From NCBI GenBank assembly GCA_003116995.1, contig BDSL01000008.1, positions 1,736,001 to 1,800,000 of the forward strand: a DNA stretch of 64,000 bases, in the 5' to 3' direction. The stretch is from Yamagishiella unicocca. Taxonomy: Eukaryota > Chlorophyta > Chlorophyceae > Chlamydomonadales > Volvocaceae. The notes beneath the pieces were generated by a model. That model was not told the origin of the DNA and searched no databases. It saw nothing but the letters and a program-made list of their open reading frames with translations. Position 1 is the first letter of the stretch. The number at the start of each line of letters is the position of its first letter. This document shows, piece by piece, positions 23,601 through 35,500 of this stretch. Both the position numbers and the translations under genes were made by a program.

Positions 23601-26600
23601 CTGTCCGGACAAATCCTTGGTGGTCTCGGTCTTACCGGTCCCGGCGGGGCCGGCAGGCGCAGTGCCGAGAGACAACCAGCACGCCTGCATACAGAAAAGT
23701 AAGGGAATGTGCTTGTAAGAGGAAATGGAGCCGGTCTGACGACTGCCAGGTGCTCACAAGATAGGATTTCCATCCAATCAAAGATGTGTACCGCCACCAA
23801 AACCCCACTGCGGTAAGCTCATCGGTCCAAGTGCCCGCTACGTTTGCCGCAAACTTGGCAAACCGACACACCTGTGTGGCCGTGATGTAGATGCGGTCGG
23901 TAAGAGGAGTGATGACCAGGCGCGAGCCGTTACCCAGGTACTCGTAGCCGTAGGGGAATGACGCATCGCAAATGCGAATGCGGCAATCGGCGATGTCCTT
24001 GTCCCAGTACGAACGCAGCTGGCTGACCCACTGGAAGCAGTCGGGCTGGTCCGTGTTGGCATCCATCACGGCCTGTAAAGCAGGGAGGCATGGAAAGTGT
24101 CGGCGACGGCGTGCATTTACACCCGAGTGTTTTCATTCCAATACTGCGCCTAGCCCAATTGTCATGACACCTGACGGAACCCCCCGTCAACCCTCAACCT
24201 ATGTTCTTACCAGCACCATATCGCGAGAGTGGGCATCAATGGTGATCATGTTCATGATTTTCTGGCGGCTTGGCTTGGACAGGTCCGTGCGAGTCACCTC
24301 GATCAGCTTGGTGAGCTGCTTGACCTGTGGAATTGCAACCAGAAGGCAGGGACGCCGGTAAACAGGGAGTAGACAGGCACAGGGAGAGCTGCATATTGGG
24401 TCCATTACGGCCGCACATACAATAATGTATTGTGGAAGTATCATTACACGTGCGGAATACCACTAACACTTAGCACATGCTGTTCTGGCCCAGCGTGTAG
24501 CGTGTAACCAAGTGCTACCACCACCCACCTGGAAGTCGTTGTACTTGGTCATGGCGTCCTTGTCGCCCTTGCTCATGTCGACAAACGCCTGCTCCACCTC
24601 CATGCACCAGAAGATCTGGTTGACGACCAGAATCACTTGTGACGGCCAGTCGAACAGCCACTGCTCGCGCGGCTTGCTGGGGTAGTCCTCAACTGACGCC
24701 TTCGTGACCGTGCGCAGCTCGTCGCGCATCTTGACAATGATGTCGTTCATGTACTCCTCCACCTGCAACAGATGCAACACGGGCCAAAGCAATGTGGCAT
24801 ACATCCGACAATGATGGCAGATGAAAACCCGTAACTCCCTTATCCTACATCCACAAATTCCTTTTCGGTAGCAGGCAAAGCAGTAGCGTTGGCGTCGAAA
24901 TAGCCGCGGTATGCGCATTAATTATGTGCAAGCAAAGTGTGCCACGGACCTTGTTCTCCAACGGAAGTGGCGTGGCGAACGGCACATACTCGATACCGAC
25001 GCACGACTCCATGCCGAGGCCCTTCGGCCGACGGCCAGGCACGACCTCCTCGGAGTCCAGGCGCAGCTTATCAATGGCCTGTGTAGGGGCAAGGGCCACG
25101 GCATTGGGAACGCTAGGCGCGTGGACTAAGTAGGACAAGGACATTAGCATGCAGGAGGCTACTGTGTTTATTCAGCCCCTCTGGCAGCAAGCATCAGTCC
25201 ACTTCCAAGTTTCACCCCAGCGCACCTGGAAACACTTGTTCATGTGCACCTGGACGCGCACGGGGTTGTTGCCGTTGGACAGGATGTCCAGCAGGTCGGC
25301 AGCGGACACGAAGTAGAAGCGCGGGAAGGCGCGGCGCTTCGACTCCATGTAATCGTTGAGGGCCTTCTTGCAGATCTCTAGCTCACGCTCCTGGGTCTCC
25401 AGGTTGGCGAACAGGCCGTCGCGGTGGCAGCAAGACACGCAGTTCTTGAGCTCCTTGAACTCTGCCAGGACCTGCAGGCAAGGCGGCGCGGCATGGGTTT
25501 AGCATTTTTGGCCATGCTACGGGCACACGGCCAAGTGAACGCAAACAGTTCCAACGCGAGAACCATGTTGGATAGCTGTCGTTTACACTTAGCCATGGAT
25601 GCCTGGCCCCCATGGGAAGAAGAGCACTGAACCTGATATAAACGGAAGCCGCAACGCACCTTCTTGACCTCCGTGTCGATGTTAGCGAAGCGCACGGTTG
25701 CCTCTGGCAGCTCCTTCTTGACCTCCTCACTGTGGATGAACAGCGACTCCAGGTACGCCCAGGTCCGCTGGATCTCCGCCATGATCTGGTTGACGTCGGC
25801 AACGTCGTTGAGCTTCTTCTGCCAGCCCAAGATCTCGTCCTTGAAGGTGACCATGTAGCGGTTGGCAATCATGCCCTGGACCTGCACCTGGTTGTCCTCC
25901 AGAGCCTGTGGGAAGTGTTAGGCGCGCACTTTTTTAGGGCCGTCCTGAGTGGGCTAGCCGACCAATACAACCCGTGACAAGCAACACTCCTTTATACCAA
26001 GGCATATGCCCCAAGACACGCACCTCGAAGTCCTCCTCCGCCATCCTGATGGTATACACGGGGTAATCCTTGTGCTGAGCAAACTGGAACTCGACGCGCG
26101 CCCAGGTGTCTGTCAGGCGCTTGAGGGAAATCTCCATCTTCTCCTCCTTCTGAGCGCGGTCCACGATCTCGCCGACCTCCTCCTCGAACTTGTGCAACTC
26201 CAGAGCCAGCAGGTCATTCAGCTTGAAGTCGGGGTCCTTTACGTCGAAGGACACCTACAGCCAGCAAATACGATATGGCATCCGTCAGGCAACCAAAGCG
26301 GGCAGTGAAGCGCGCCGGTGCCACAACACCTGCATCCCCTTCCACACAGTGCCTAGAACAGTGTCTAGCACAAGGTGATAACCTGAAGCGCACCTTGGTG
26401 GTTGACATGAGCTGGTCCCAGTGGCGGTCACGCATGGCAGGGCTGCGCAGGTCCGCCACCAGCGGCACCGAGACCAGGAAGTTCTTGACCAGCTGGTCCA
26501 CGCCACGGAACACGTCCTCGTCGCGAACCTTCTTGTGCAGGCTCTTGACCTCCTTGACGAACTGCTTGGCGCCCTCCTCCATGATGTCGGTGCGGATGTC

Positions 26601-29600
26601 GCTCCACAGGGTGAGGCGCCAGTCCTGCAGGAAACGATAGGGTGCATAATTCATCCAGGGGCAAGGCGTGAGTGACGATGCGTAGGAAATCTGGGCGGAC
26701 ATGGGTACGTATTACTACGTTATGGGTTACCCCTCTGATGGGTTTCGTTATAGCAGCCACCGCAAATGGCGACTGATGAAGCTTTCATGCATGGACATCA
26801 CGGGCAGGTAGTTCCTAGGATCCCCTGGCTGCAAATGTATATGCGTATCATGCCCGCCTGGACCGGTACGCACCTGGAATTGCAGCTCGCACAGGACGGC
26901 AGTGTCCCACACGTCCTTGACCATGATCAGGTCCTCGATCGTCTCCTTCAGGGACATGGTCACTGGCTCGACCATCTGCGGGAACTCGAACACGCTGGCC
27001 AGCTCCTCCAGGCGCGCGCACTCCTTCTTGAGGTCCGCCAGCTCCCGCGACGCGGTGTCCAGCTCGGGGTACGCGGCATCGAAGCCAGTGCTGAACGTGA
27101 AAAAGGCCCGCGTCCGGAAGCCCGCGCGGTAGTTGCGAACCTTGGCAGCAAAGATCTCAATCTCCTTCTTAATGTCCTCGCCCTTCTGGACCTGTCGGAG
27201 CAATATGTCGGGGGTTGAGGTTTAAGGACTTGTTGCGAGACCTGGGCACATGATTGGCGCAAGGGAAGGAGTATTTTTTTGTCTCATGCAGTGGCGCTGT
27301 GCCTTTCAATTTCTCATGTTTCAATTTACAACGTCTAGATTGGTATCAATTCTCCGTGCCACCCCGGGCACGGGACCTCCCTGAACTCGTTCCTCGACAC
27401 GGCGATAGCATTTGTTTTACTTCTGCCCGTACGACGCACCCACTGTGTCACCCATGTCCACCCACCCAACAAAGCCCCCTGTTGCCTCCCTCTCCCCCGA
27501 AAACACACCTGAATGGGCTCCACGTCCGTCTTGACCTGCGGCTGCGCCTTCTTGATCTCATCCCACTTGTGCGCCGCGTCCTCCAGGCGCTTCTCCATCT
27601 TGTTTACGCCCGGGACCTTGTCCTTCGCCAGCTGCGAGAACGCCTCGTGCAGCTGGTCGATCAACAGGTCGGTCGTAGACCGCTGACTCTTCACCTGGTA
27701 CAGCGCGTCCATTACCTTGCGCAGACCATTCTCAAAGTCCTTCGCCAGCTTCTCAGGGCTGCGCGCCAGCTCCATGCCGTGCCCCTGCACGTCCACCCAC
27801 TCCTCCAGGTTCTTCAGCAGGTTCTCGCTCGAGACGCGCATCTTGGGAGTGAAGCTCATGCTGTCGCGCTGGTCCATGAAGTCCAGGAACTGCACCAGGT
27901 CGAACTTAGGCGAGCCGGTGGCAGTCGACAGGACTACGATCTTGTGGCGCAGCAGCGTAGCAACGCTGCCGGTTGCGAGGACGACGTCCGAGGCGCCCAG
28001 GTACACGCGCTCCCACGAGCTTGCGGCGACGTCGAACAGCCAGCCATCATGGATGGCCTTGCCGTCAGCGTCGAGGCCGCCGTGGAGGAACAGCTTGCCG
28101 TGCGAGTACTCCTGCATGATGGCGCCATAGCGTGGCACCGGGGATCCATGCGGGCCGCTGGTCGGCGGGTTGATGGTGCAGTGGATGCTGTTGGGTCCGG
28201 TGATTTCCATGACCACGAGCTCTCCCGTCACGACGTTCTCGCCCTCATCGTTGATGACCTGACCGCCGAAGAGCACAATGCGGTTGCCAGAGGCGCCAGC
28301 AGCGGCCGCCTTGCGCGGGGCGGGAATGTCACCCTTCAGGATAGGCTCAAGCCAGTGGGCGCACTGGCGGTCAGACGTGTCCACCATCGCCAGCTCGCTG
28401 GGGGACGGATGGAGGGGTGGAACGGCGCACGGTTAGCAAGTCGTTAACGGCGCAACATATGGCAGCAAGGTGCGCTCGCAACACCATTTGCGGGTAAGAG
28501 CTTGGAGAGCTCCAAGACTACGAATCCCATAGCAAGGCAGCTGCACCACTGCGCCCACTTACGTCATGAGGTCTCCGTCGTGGTCGCCCATCATGACGTA
28601 CAGGTCCTTGTCGATGGCTACGGCAATGTGGTTGTTGCGCGCCGAAACCGGCAGCTCTGCAGCGCCCTCAGCGGGTGGGGCGCTGGCTGCAGCAGCCGCC
28701 ACAGCGCTGGCCGGCCGCTCGGGGTCTTCAACCTTATCGGCAGGAGCCGTGGCAGCACATCCCTCACCAGCGGCCGCTTCCGCGGCGCCCTCAGCTGGGG
28801 GCGCGGCAGCCTCGCCAGCAGCCGCACCTTCGGCAGTAGCGGTAGCTTCGGCTGCGCCCTCAGCGGCCGGGGCAGCAGCTGCGGCTTCCGCAGCTGGCGC
28901 CGCCGCAGCCGGTGCTGCAGCGGCGGGCGCCGCGGCTGCCTCGGGTGGCGGTGCTGCATCCGCTGTGTCCGGCTCCTCCACAGCATCTGAACCGGTGGGG
29001 TGCCTGCAAATAACCCGGAGGAGGTTGCTCAGGCGAGTACAAACAAAACAGCTGGTCTACTGGCGGCGATATTGCTTCGCAGCGCTGTGTAAGCATGGCT
29101 GTGGAGGGCAACTATCATGTATGTATTTGACGCACGTTGGCGTTCCGACGAAGAAAACATCAATACCATGCGCCTTGTTTCGGCGTCACTACCCCCTCCA
29201 ACCGGCGACGGCACGAAGCTTAGCGCGCACCCGGACCGCGCATGAAGACACCCCAATGTCACCCAAGAAAACGACCCCAGCTCACCGGATGTAGGGGCGA
29301 GACTCCGCGGGCGTGCTCCAGACCCAGCCGTCGCCCTGCTTCCGCAGGTAGAAGATGTCATTCAAGTCGTTCTGGTCGGCAAGGTCAATACCGCCAAACA
29401 CGACCAGCTCGCCGTCGCTGAGAACCACGGTCGAGTGCGCCGTACGGTCGGGCGGCACGGCACCCGACGTCGTGACCGGGTTCCACCGCCACTCGGTGCC
29501 CTCCGTCTGCAGCACCGTCACGCCCGACTTATCACCGCCGTAGAGCACCAACTCGCTGCCCAGTGTTGACAGCGTGACACCCCGGCGCTTGGTTGGCGCG

Positions 29601-31758
29601 TTGCCCATGACGCGGGGCTTGACCCATGGGTCCATGCAGCGAACCGAAAAGGGCGAGCCGCGGATGGGCACGAAGTCGGCAGTGCCGAGCTCGTTGAAGG
29701 AGACGTGAATGTGGTACTGCCCAGCTGTGGGCGCAAAATAGTGAACTTCGTACTGGCCGTTGTTGAGGTCCCGTACGCGCGACACGCCCTCATACTTGTT
29801 GTCGGCGGAAACCAGAGTGACTTTGAAAATGTCCCCGCCGCTGGTACGCTTGTCGTTGAGGGTGTCCTTTGCCTGGATAATGAACGGTACCTCGACGCTA
29901 GAGAGCGTTTCGGACAGTAGACCCGGTCCGTACGCAATGCAGTTGCGCGCCGCGGTGTTGGCGAAGTAGGCAAACTTGATCTTGTTGACTGTCCAGCCCT
30001 CACCGTTGATGGAGACCTTTACGTCTACCGTCAGCGCACCGTACTGCTCATAGTTTGGCGTCTGCACCCGGATGGTTTGCGGGTCCACGTACGTACCGTC
30101 GACAATGACCTCGTTCTTCTCGCTGAGGCCGAACTTGACCTGCACCTTCCCATCGCGGAACCGCAGGCCGCGAATAGTGATGTCCGTTGTGCCAAACACG
30201 GGGCCCATCTCCGGCTGCATGCCCGTGCACGCGTAAGGCGGGCCGATGATAGGCGAGACGTTGAGCTTATGAAGGTCGCCCAACCAGCGGTTGGCCCAAC
30301 CGCCAAAGATGAGCAGAGAGCAGGTTTTCACGTCAAACACCCATGCGGTGTCCTCCCGGCCTACTGGCGGCGAGCCGTGATCAACAGGCGGTGTGGACCA
30401 CATCTGGCTGCCGCAGTCCATCACCTCGACGGTGTTGAGGTACTGCATCATGCCTTTGCGCCCACCAAAGCTGAAGACCTTATGGTACGGCACGCTCTCA
30501 ATGCCGTCGCAAACATTATTGCAGATTTCATAGGGCAGCGATGGTGGCTGTGTGTCGTTCTCCCACGCCATCCGGTTCAGGTCGAGCATGTGGCTGTCCT
30601 GATACATCTGGCTCAGGTCGCGGCCCCCCATGATCAGCAGCTTGTCGTAGGTGGCCGAGTTGGGAGTCACAGGATAGATGAACGCGGAATGGTCAAAGCG
30701 CGCGCTGGGGCCGGTGCCGACCAGCGTCTCTGTGAGATTCTCCCAGCGAAAGCCCTCATCTCCAAAGTGCAAAACCCACATCTCGTTGTACACCTGGCCG
30801 CTGCCTCCATAACCGCCAAAGATGAAGACACGGCCGCCAAAGCGCGTGGCAGTGAAGTGAGCACGCGGCTCGGGTGCGTCACCCGCCACCTCCGCGCACG
30901 TCCAGGCCTTCTCCTCGTAGTTGAATACCCATACATCGCTGTAGCGGATGCGTTTGTTGAGGCCACCGAATACCAGCAGCCGCTTGTCGTCCAGCTGTTT
31001 CCCAGGAATGGGGAGTCCCCAGGAACGAAGTGGGGGAAAGGATGCGAGTAAATCGTCATTTTTCTGGGTGCTCTAATGCAGCCCCAGGCCGTAAATTGAT
31101 AGTGCGGCTTGGATACCGCAGCAGCTGACCCAAAGTATTGCTGCCCTAACACAACGCCCAACCTCCAACCGTGGCAGAAACACCACCACCCAGGTAGGAT
31201 ACTTCATGCGCAACCCATACGGCCGAATCCCAATCCCATATGTCCCATTTATTGGGAAATGTAGAATGTTGAAGCATAAAGGACAAAATCTATCGACATG
31301 GGAGGAAGAATGCCCTCCCTTAAGAACTACTCCTTCAGCCAAGTTTAAGCCTCCTCACCGCGATAGCCGCATGCCGGGCTCGTGGGGGCGGAGCATTGGT
31401 TGCTCCGAGCTCTTTCCACTTATACTCGTCAGGATCGCTGGTATCGAGCTCGTACAAGTCATTGAACGCCGCAGCTTTCCCTGTAGAGGAATGAACACAC
31501 GCTGTTATACCACCACACGTTTTTTCTGTTCTGAAGGACAAAAGGAACGTACCGTCCTTGCGACCGCATCCTCCAAAGAGGAGGAAGCGCTCGCCGAGAG
31601 CGGTGAAGGAGTGGCCCGAGCGCGGACACGGGGCCTCCCCTTGAACGTTTGGGACCTCCCAAAAGATGGACTGCAGTTTAAAGAGATATAGGACAAGCGT
31701 CAAGCTTCGCAGGACCGCGGCCGCTCCACGTCGAGCACTAAGAATATGCGCTCACCAT
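11676..31758 (-). CDS. ODA11: Outer-arm dynein alpha heavy chain
   Basis: AAA+ motor of the ciliary outer dynein arm. The model has 37 exons, all in phase, about 4,536 residues (C. reinhardtii alpha chain is about 4,500). Exons, 5' to 3': 31758-31756, 31670-31553, 31480-31359, 30994-29286, 29003-28563, 28397-27509, 27191-26874, 26624-26394, 26254-26024, 25905-25660, 25471-25226, 25078-24950, 24762-24529, 24324-24211, 24072-23872, 23684-23232, 23068-22732, 22528-22200, 21976-21657, 21436-21131, 20995-20629, 20454-20113, 19961-18954, 18788-18618, 18497-18337, 18173-18029, 17904-17584, 17448-17240, 17022-16796, 16657-16515, 16349-16173, 16031-15780, 15564-15295, 15147-14914, 14695-14286, 14077-13807, 13601-11676. 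The N-terminus has Kelch repeats (FGG motifs), an IPT/TIG and a filamin-type Ig domain, then an Ala/Pro/Glu-rich linker (about 651-797). Walker A loops: AAA1 GPAGTGKT (1756-1763), AAA2 GPTGTGRT (2059-2066), AAA3 GGAGVGKT (2409-2416), AAA4 GVGGSGKQ (2756-2763). The coiled-coil stalk and microtubule-binding tip fall at about 2900-3310. The Kelch N-terminus separates it from beta and gamma chains. Confidence 0.96.
14241..14280. repeat. Two exact 20-bp tandem copies in a dynein intron
   Basis: A 20-bp unit containing TATACAGTCCGGCGTG is repeated exactly, ending five bases before the exon that closes at 14286 on the minus strand. It therefore lies within the 5' part of the intron between exons 35 and 36. 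Confidence 0.85.
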
Positions 31759-32500
31759 TTGTCCCCGTTTTCACTCAGCAAGGCATGTGCGACTCCTATC
31801 GCCTATGTCAGGGGTGTTAAGCAACCTCGGCTGCAGCAGTCTTCGTTGAGAGCCGAAGGGTGCAAGCGAAAAATGATAATATTTTACCAATTATGCTAGG
31901 TTCGGCTCACTTCTACGTTTCAAATGGATTTGCAAAGGATTCTACGGCTGTGAGGTCGGGAAGTACTGTTTCTAAGCTGTCGTATAGCTGTACGGAGAGT
32001 ACAGAACTGTCGCGACCGGAACAGTTGTTCAGCATGGCCCACACTTAACGCCTATGGTTCTTCCGAGTTACAAGAGGACCATCAGTCTAGCAGTGACTTC
32101 GCAAACCAGGAACGCGACTTTATCCATACGTTTGTTGTCTGTAGGCTGCAACTGTCCTTCCGTAGGGTATTGATCAGCTGTATGTATTAGCCTCAGTGAT
32201 GAACGGATACATATGACATTGCCAGGATATAGGTGATTTAGACGGCCACAAACGGGGGTTCCACACCCCGTGTTGATCATCTTCTTGTAGAGAACTCTGC
32301 GCATTTGTAACAATGCCACCACAGATGTTTAAGAAGCCTCTGGCAAGTGGCGGGTCATGCAACAAATTTGCAACGTCCATGATTGAAGACGGGTCAAGGC
32401 ACCGGGCTGAACTCAAATTGCCCTTTCCTTGTTGTAGGAGTATGATCCAGGATTGGCTCAGCAGACGTTGCAAAAGAGCTATGCTCATTCTGACGCAGCG
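31759..32500. promoter_or_regulatory. Divergent promoter between dynein heavy chain and kinesin-14
   Basis: About 742 bp separate the start codons of the minus-strand dynein and the plus-strand kinesin. The region is less GC-rich than the genes. No protein with family resemblance is encoded here. It must contain the 5' UTR and promoter of the dynein and, if the proposed kinesin start is right, of that gene too. No definite TATA box or tubulin-type box was recognised. Confidence 0.55.
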
Positions 32501-35500
32501 ATGGTAGCGAAGAAGCGGACGCTTCTAGCAGAACTGGTGGGAATGTGTAGGAGTTTGCTTCGGCCGTGTTTCTGGAGGTACCCTAGTGGATTTACATCAT
32601 TGCTGGTTGTTTTCCTAAGCTGTATGAAATAGTAGCCGCGTCTGTTCGTTGGACGTAGCATCACTTGCTGCTGGACGCTTTCGACAGGGTCTTGCGGACG
32701 AGGAGTATGAGCTCGACGACGAGGATGAGGAGGACGAGGACGAGGAGGCATTGGATGAGGACGAGGAGCCACTGCTGGTCACCCGAGCCCACAAGCACAC
32801 TAACGGCAAAGCTTCACTGCCCTCCTATGGATACCGTGACCTGTTTGGTAAAGAGATGGAGGCGCGGCGACGCCAGATTATTGAAGTGAAGGTGGGGCAT
32901 GGACGGGGGACGGGATGGAGGAGACTAAGCGCCCCTCATGGAAGAGGAACGGGTTCTACGTGCCGGGGTATGCCACGGACGGCAGGGTACACCACGGCCG
33001 GTGGATATGCATCTTATATTCCCCCGTTCGCAACTTGACATCTTATGTTTCGGTTTGCATGTTGCTTGTGCTGTCCTTTCGCAGGGCTATGACCAGTACT
33101 TGGCAGACCTATTCCACCGCAGTAGCGAGCAGCTGCAGGTATGGGGGTTAGGATGGTCCATGCGCTGTACATTCAAGGCGTCTCCCCCAACATTCAAATA
33201 CGTACTCTTTATCGCGCGATGGGCTTAGGACCAAGCTGTTGCGAGCTGCATAGACCTCCTGACACTGCGCGTCCCTGCAGTCTGGTGACTTACCTCGATG
33301 CGCCATATTGCGCTGCCTTGCTGCGCAGGCGCTCCGCGCGGAGCAAGGGCTGCAATGCCCTGGAAATGTTGAGGTGAGGGACAGAGTGTACGAAACGGGA
33401 AAAAGGTGCACGGACTGAGCAACCGTAAAACCCGCGCTCCTGAACTGTACGAAACGGGAAAAAGGTGCACGGACTGAGCAACCGTAATACCCGCGCTCCT
33501 GAACTGAGACAGTCATCTGTAATCCAATGTGGACCCTAGACATTCAACATCAGAAGTGATGGCAGGCCGCAATGGTATGATAGCAGGCCATAACCTCCGC
33601 AGCATCTCTGTGTTGGCGGCGCCTGGGCAGGCGGTACGTGCACCTCAGGGCTGTCCTCCAGAGCTTACCCGGCCTCCCGGATCACCTTGGGTTGTAGGTA
33701 ATCCCCGAGCTGCAGCACGAGCTGAAGGTGGTGCATGAGGAGCTCAAGGAGCTGCGGAGCCAGCAGCCTGAGGCGCCCGATGCGGGCCAGGATGATTCCG
33801 CGCGGGGCGCCAGCAGGTACGAGCTGGAGGCAGGGCTGGTGGGGCTGCATCACCAGCCAATTGCATGGCATGATGCACGTCGCATGCGTTGCTGTTTCTC
33901 GCGTGTTGTTATGGCAGCCGGCCCGCATCGGCCTCTGCTTCACAAACGCGGGAGCTACAGGTCGTCATGAGGTGGGATTGCCACATGCCCGAGTTGCAGA
34001 TCCCCATCGCAGCGTTGCCATGGTGGTGGGGCGGCTGGGGAGGAGATGCGCCATATGAATCCGTGTGCCCACGCCTAAGCTTGCAGATGTCCAAAACAGG
34101 ACGTGTGGTTGAGTTGAAACCCGAGCCGCGTGTGAAGAACCTACGTTTCGGCGGCGCACTCTTCCCGACCTACCCTGCATAAGGTCCATACCTTGCTGAT
34201 CGCCGCCATGGCCATGTGCCACCATACCATTACGGCACTTCCCCCCGCAGCGACTTGGTGCAGCAGGTTACGACCCTGCAGCGCCAGCTGGCAGCGCGGG
34301 ACTCGAAGCTGCGGGAGATGGAAGCGGAGGCGGCGAGGCTCAAGGTGTGTCGTTGGGTGTTAGTGATCGGAGCACTTGGGTCCGGGCAGTACCCTCTGCG
34401 CCACCTGCTGTGCTGTCTGCGTCCTGGTGTATTGAGTGGCGCACAAACGTCGCCCTCGTCGCCCCCGGCCCGAGGTCCCTCAGGCTCGGCTAGTGGACTC
34501 GGACGGTGTAAGCCCCGGCTCCGCAACCATTGAGGAGGTGCAGGAGCTGGAGCAGCAGCTTGCGGAGGCGAAGGTGAGGAGGGGGCTCCCGCGGTGGCAG
34601 CGAAGGCACGCCTTGATAGGTTGCAACACCCAAGCCAGGGCGCCAGGGAAAACAGGCACTACAGGCTTCCGCAAAACTGGGAAATACATTATGGAGCGAC
34701 TGTAGAGAAGAGGGCCCGTGTTGGCTGTGCGAACGCGGCTCGATGCCGTTTGGGAAGGTGGGAAGAAGGAACGACGGTCGTTAGTTAGGCGGCGGTGTAA
34801 CGCGCTGGGTTGTCGGGACGCGCCAGTGAATGTATGTGCGAACGTGCGGGGCGGCGCACCAGGGCTTTGCGGTAAGCTGCGCTCCCTCCCGTCGCGCCAA
34901 CTCGTGTCCATGTAGGCGGCTCTGGCGGCCAAGGACAAGGAGGTTGCAGTCATGCGGACGAGGGCAACGCCTGGAAAAGGGGCGGACTCGTCGGAGGCGA
35001 TGGCGCAGCTGACGAAGCAGCGCGACGAGGCTGTGCAGGTGGGCCCGGGTGGCTCCAGCCACAGAGGCATAGCTGAGATGAGGGACGAATTGGCAATGAA
35101 GGTGTATTGGGCATTATGGGCAGTGGATGTATGCCTGCTGGCTGCGTCCTTTGTTGGCATCCTCGATCCAGCCCTGCTAGGCCTCGTTGTTGTGCTGTCG
35201 TATCTCACTGAACGAGCGGGGTCTGTCTGTGCCGCGGCCCCCCGACGCTACTAGGCCCGGGAGCTCTTGCAGCAGCAGCTCTCCCAGGCGCGTGCCGAGG
35301 CAGCTACAGCTGAGGTCAACATCCGCGCTCAGCAGGCCGCCATGGCCGCCAGCTCGGAGGGCGAGCAGGCGTCAGCGCTGCAGAAGCAGCTCTGGGCAAT
35401 TACGGAGCAGCACAGCAAGAAGATGGCGGAGATAGAGGCGGAGATGCGGCAGAAGCAGGTTCGTTCGTTAGTGCCTGGAGGAGCGGACGCAGCGGCCGAG

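Noticed and set aside
33560..35260. Extra kinesin exons suggested by alternative frames in the N-terminal coiled-coil region
   Set aside because: The chosen exons preserve phase and heptad character. The other frames lack matching splice sites, though a missed small exon cannot be excluded.
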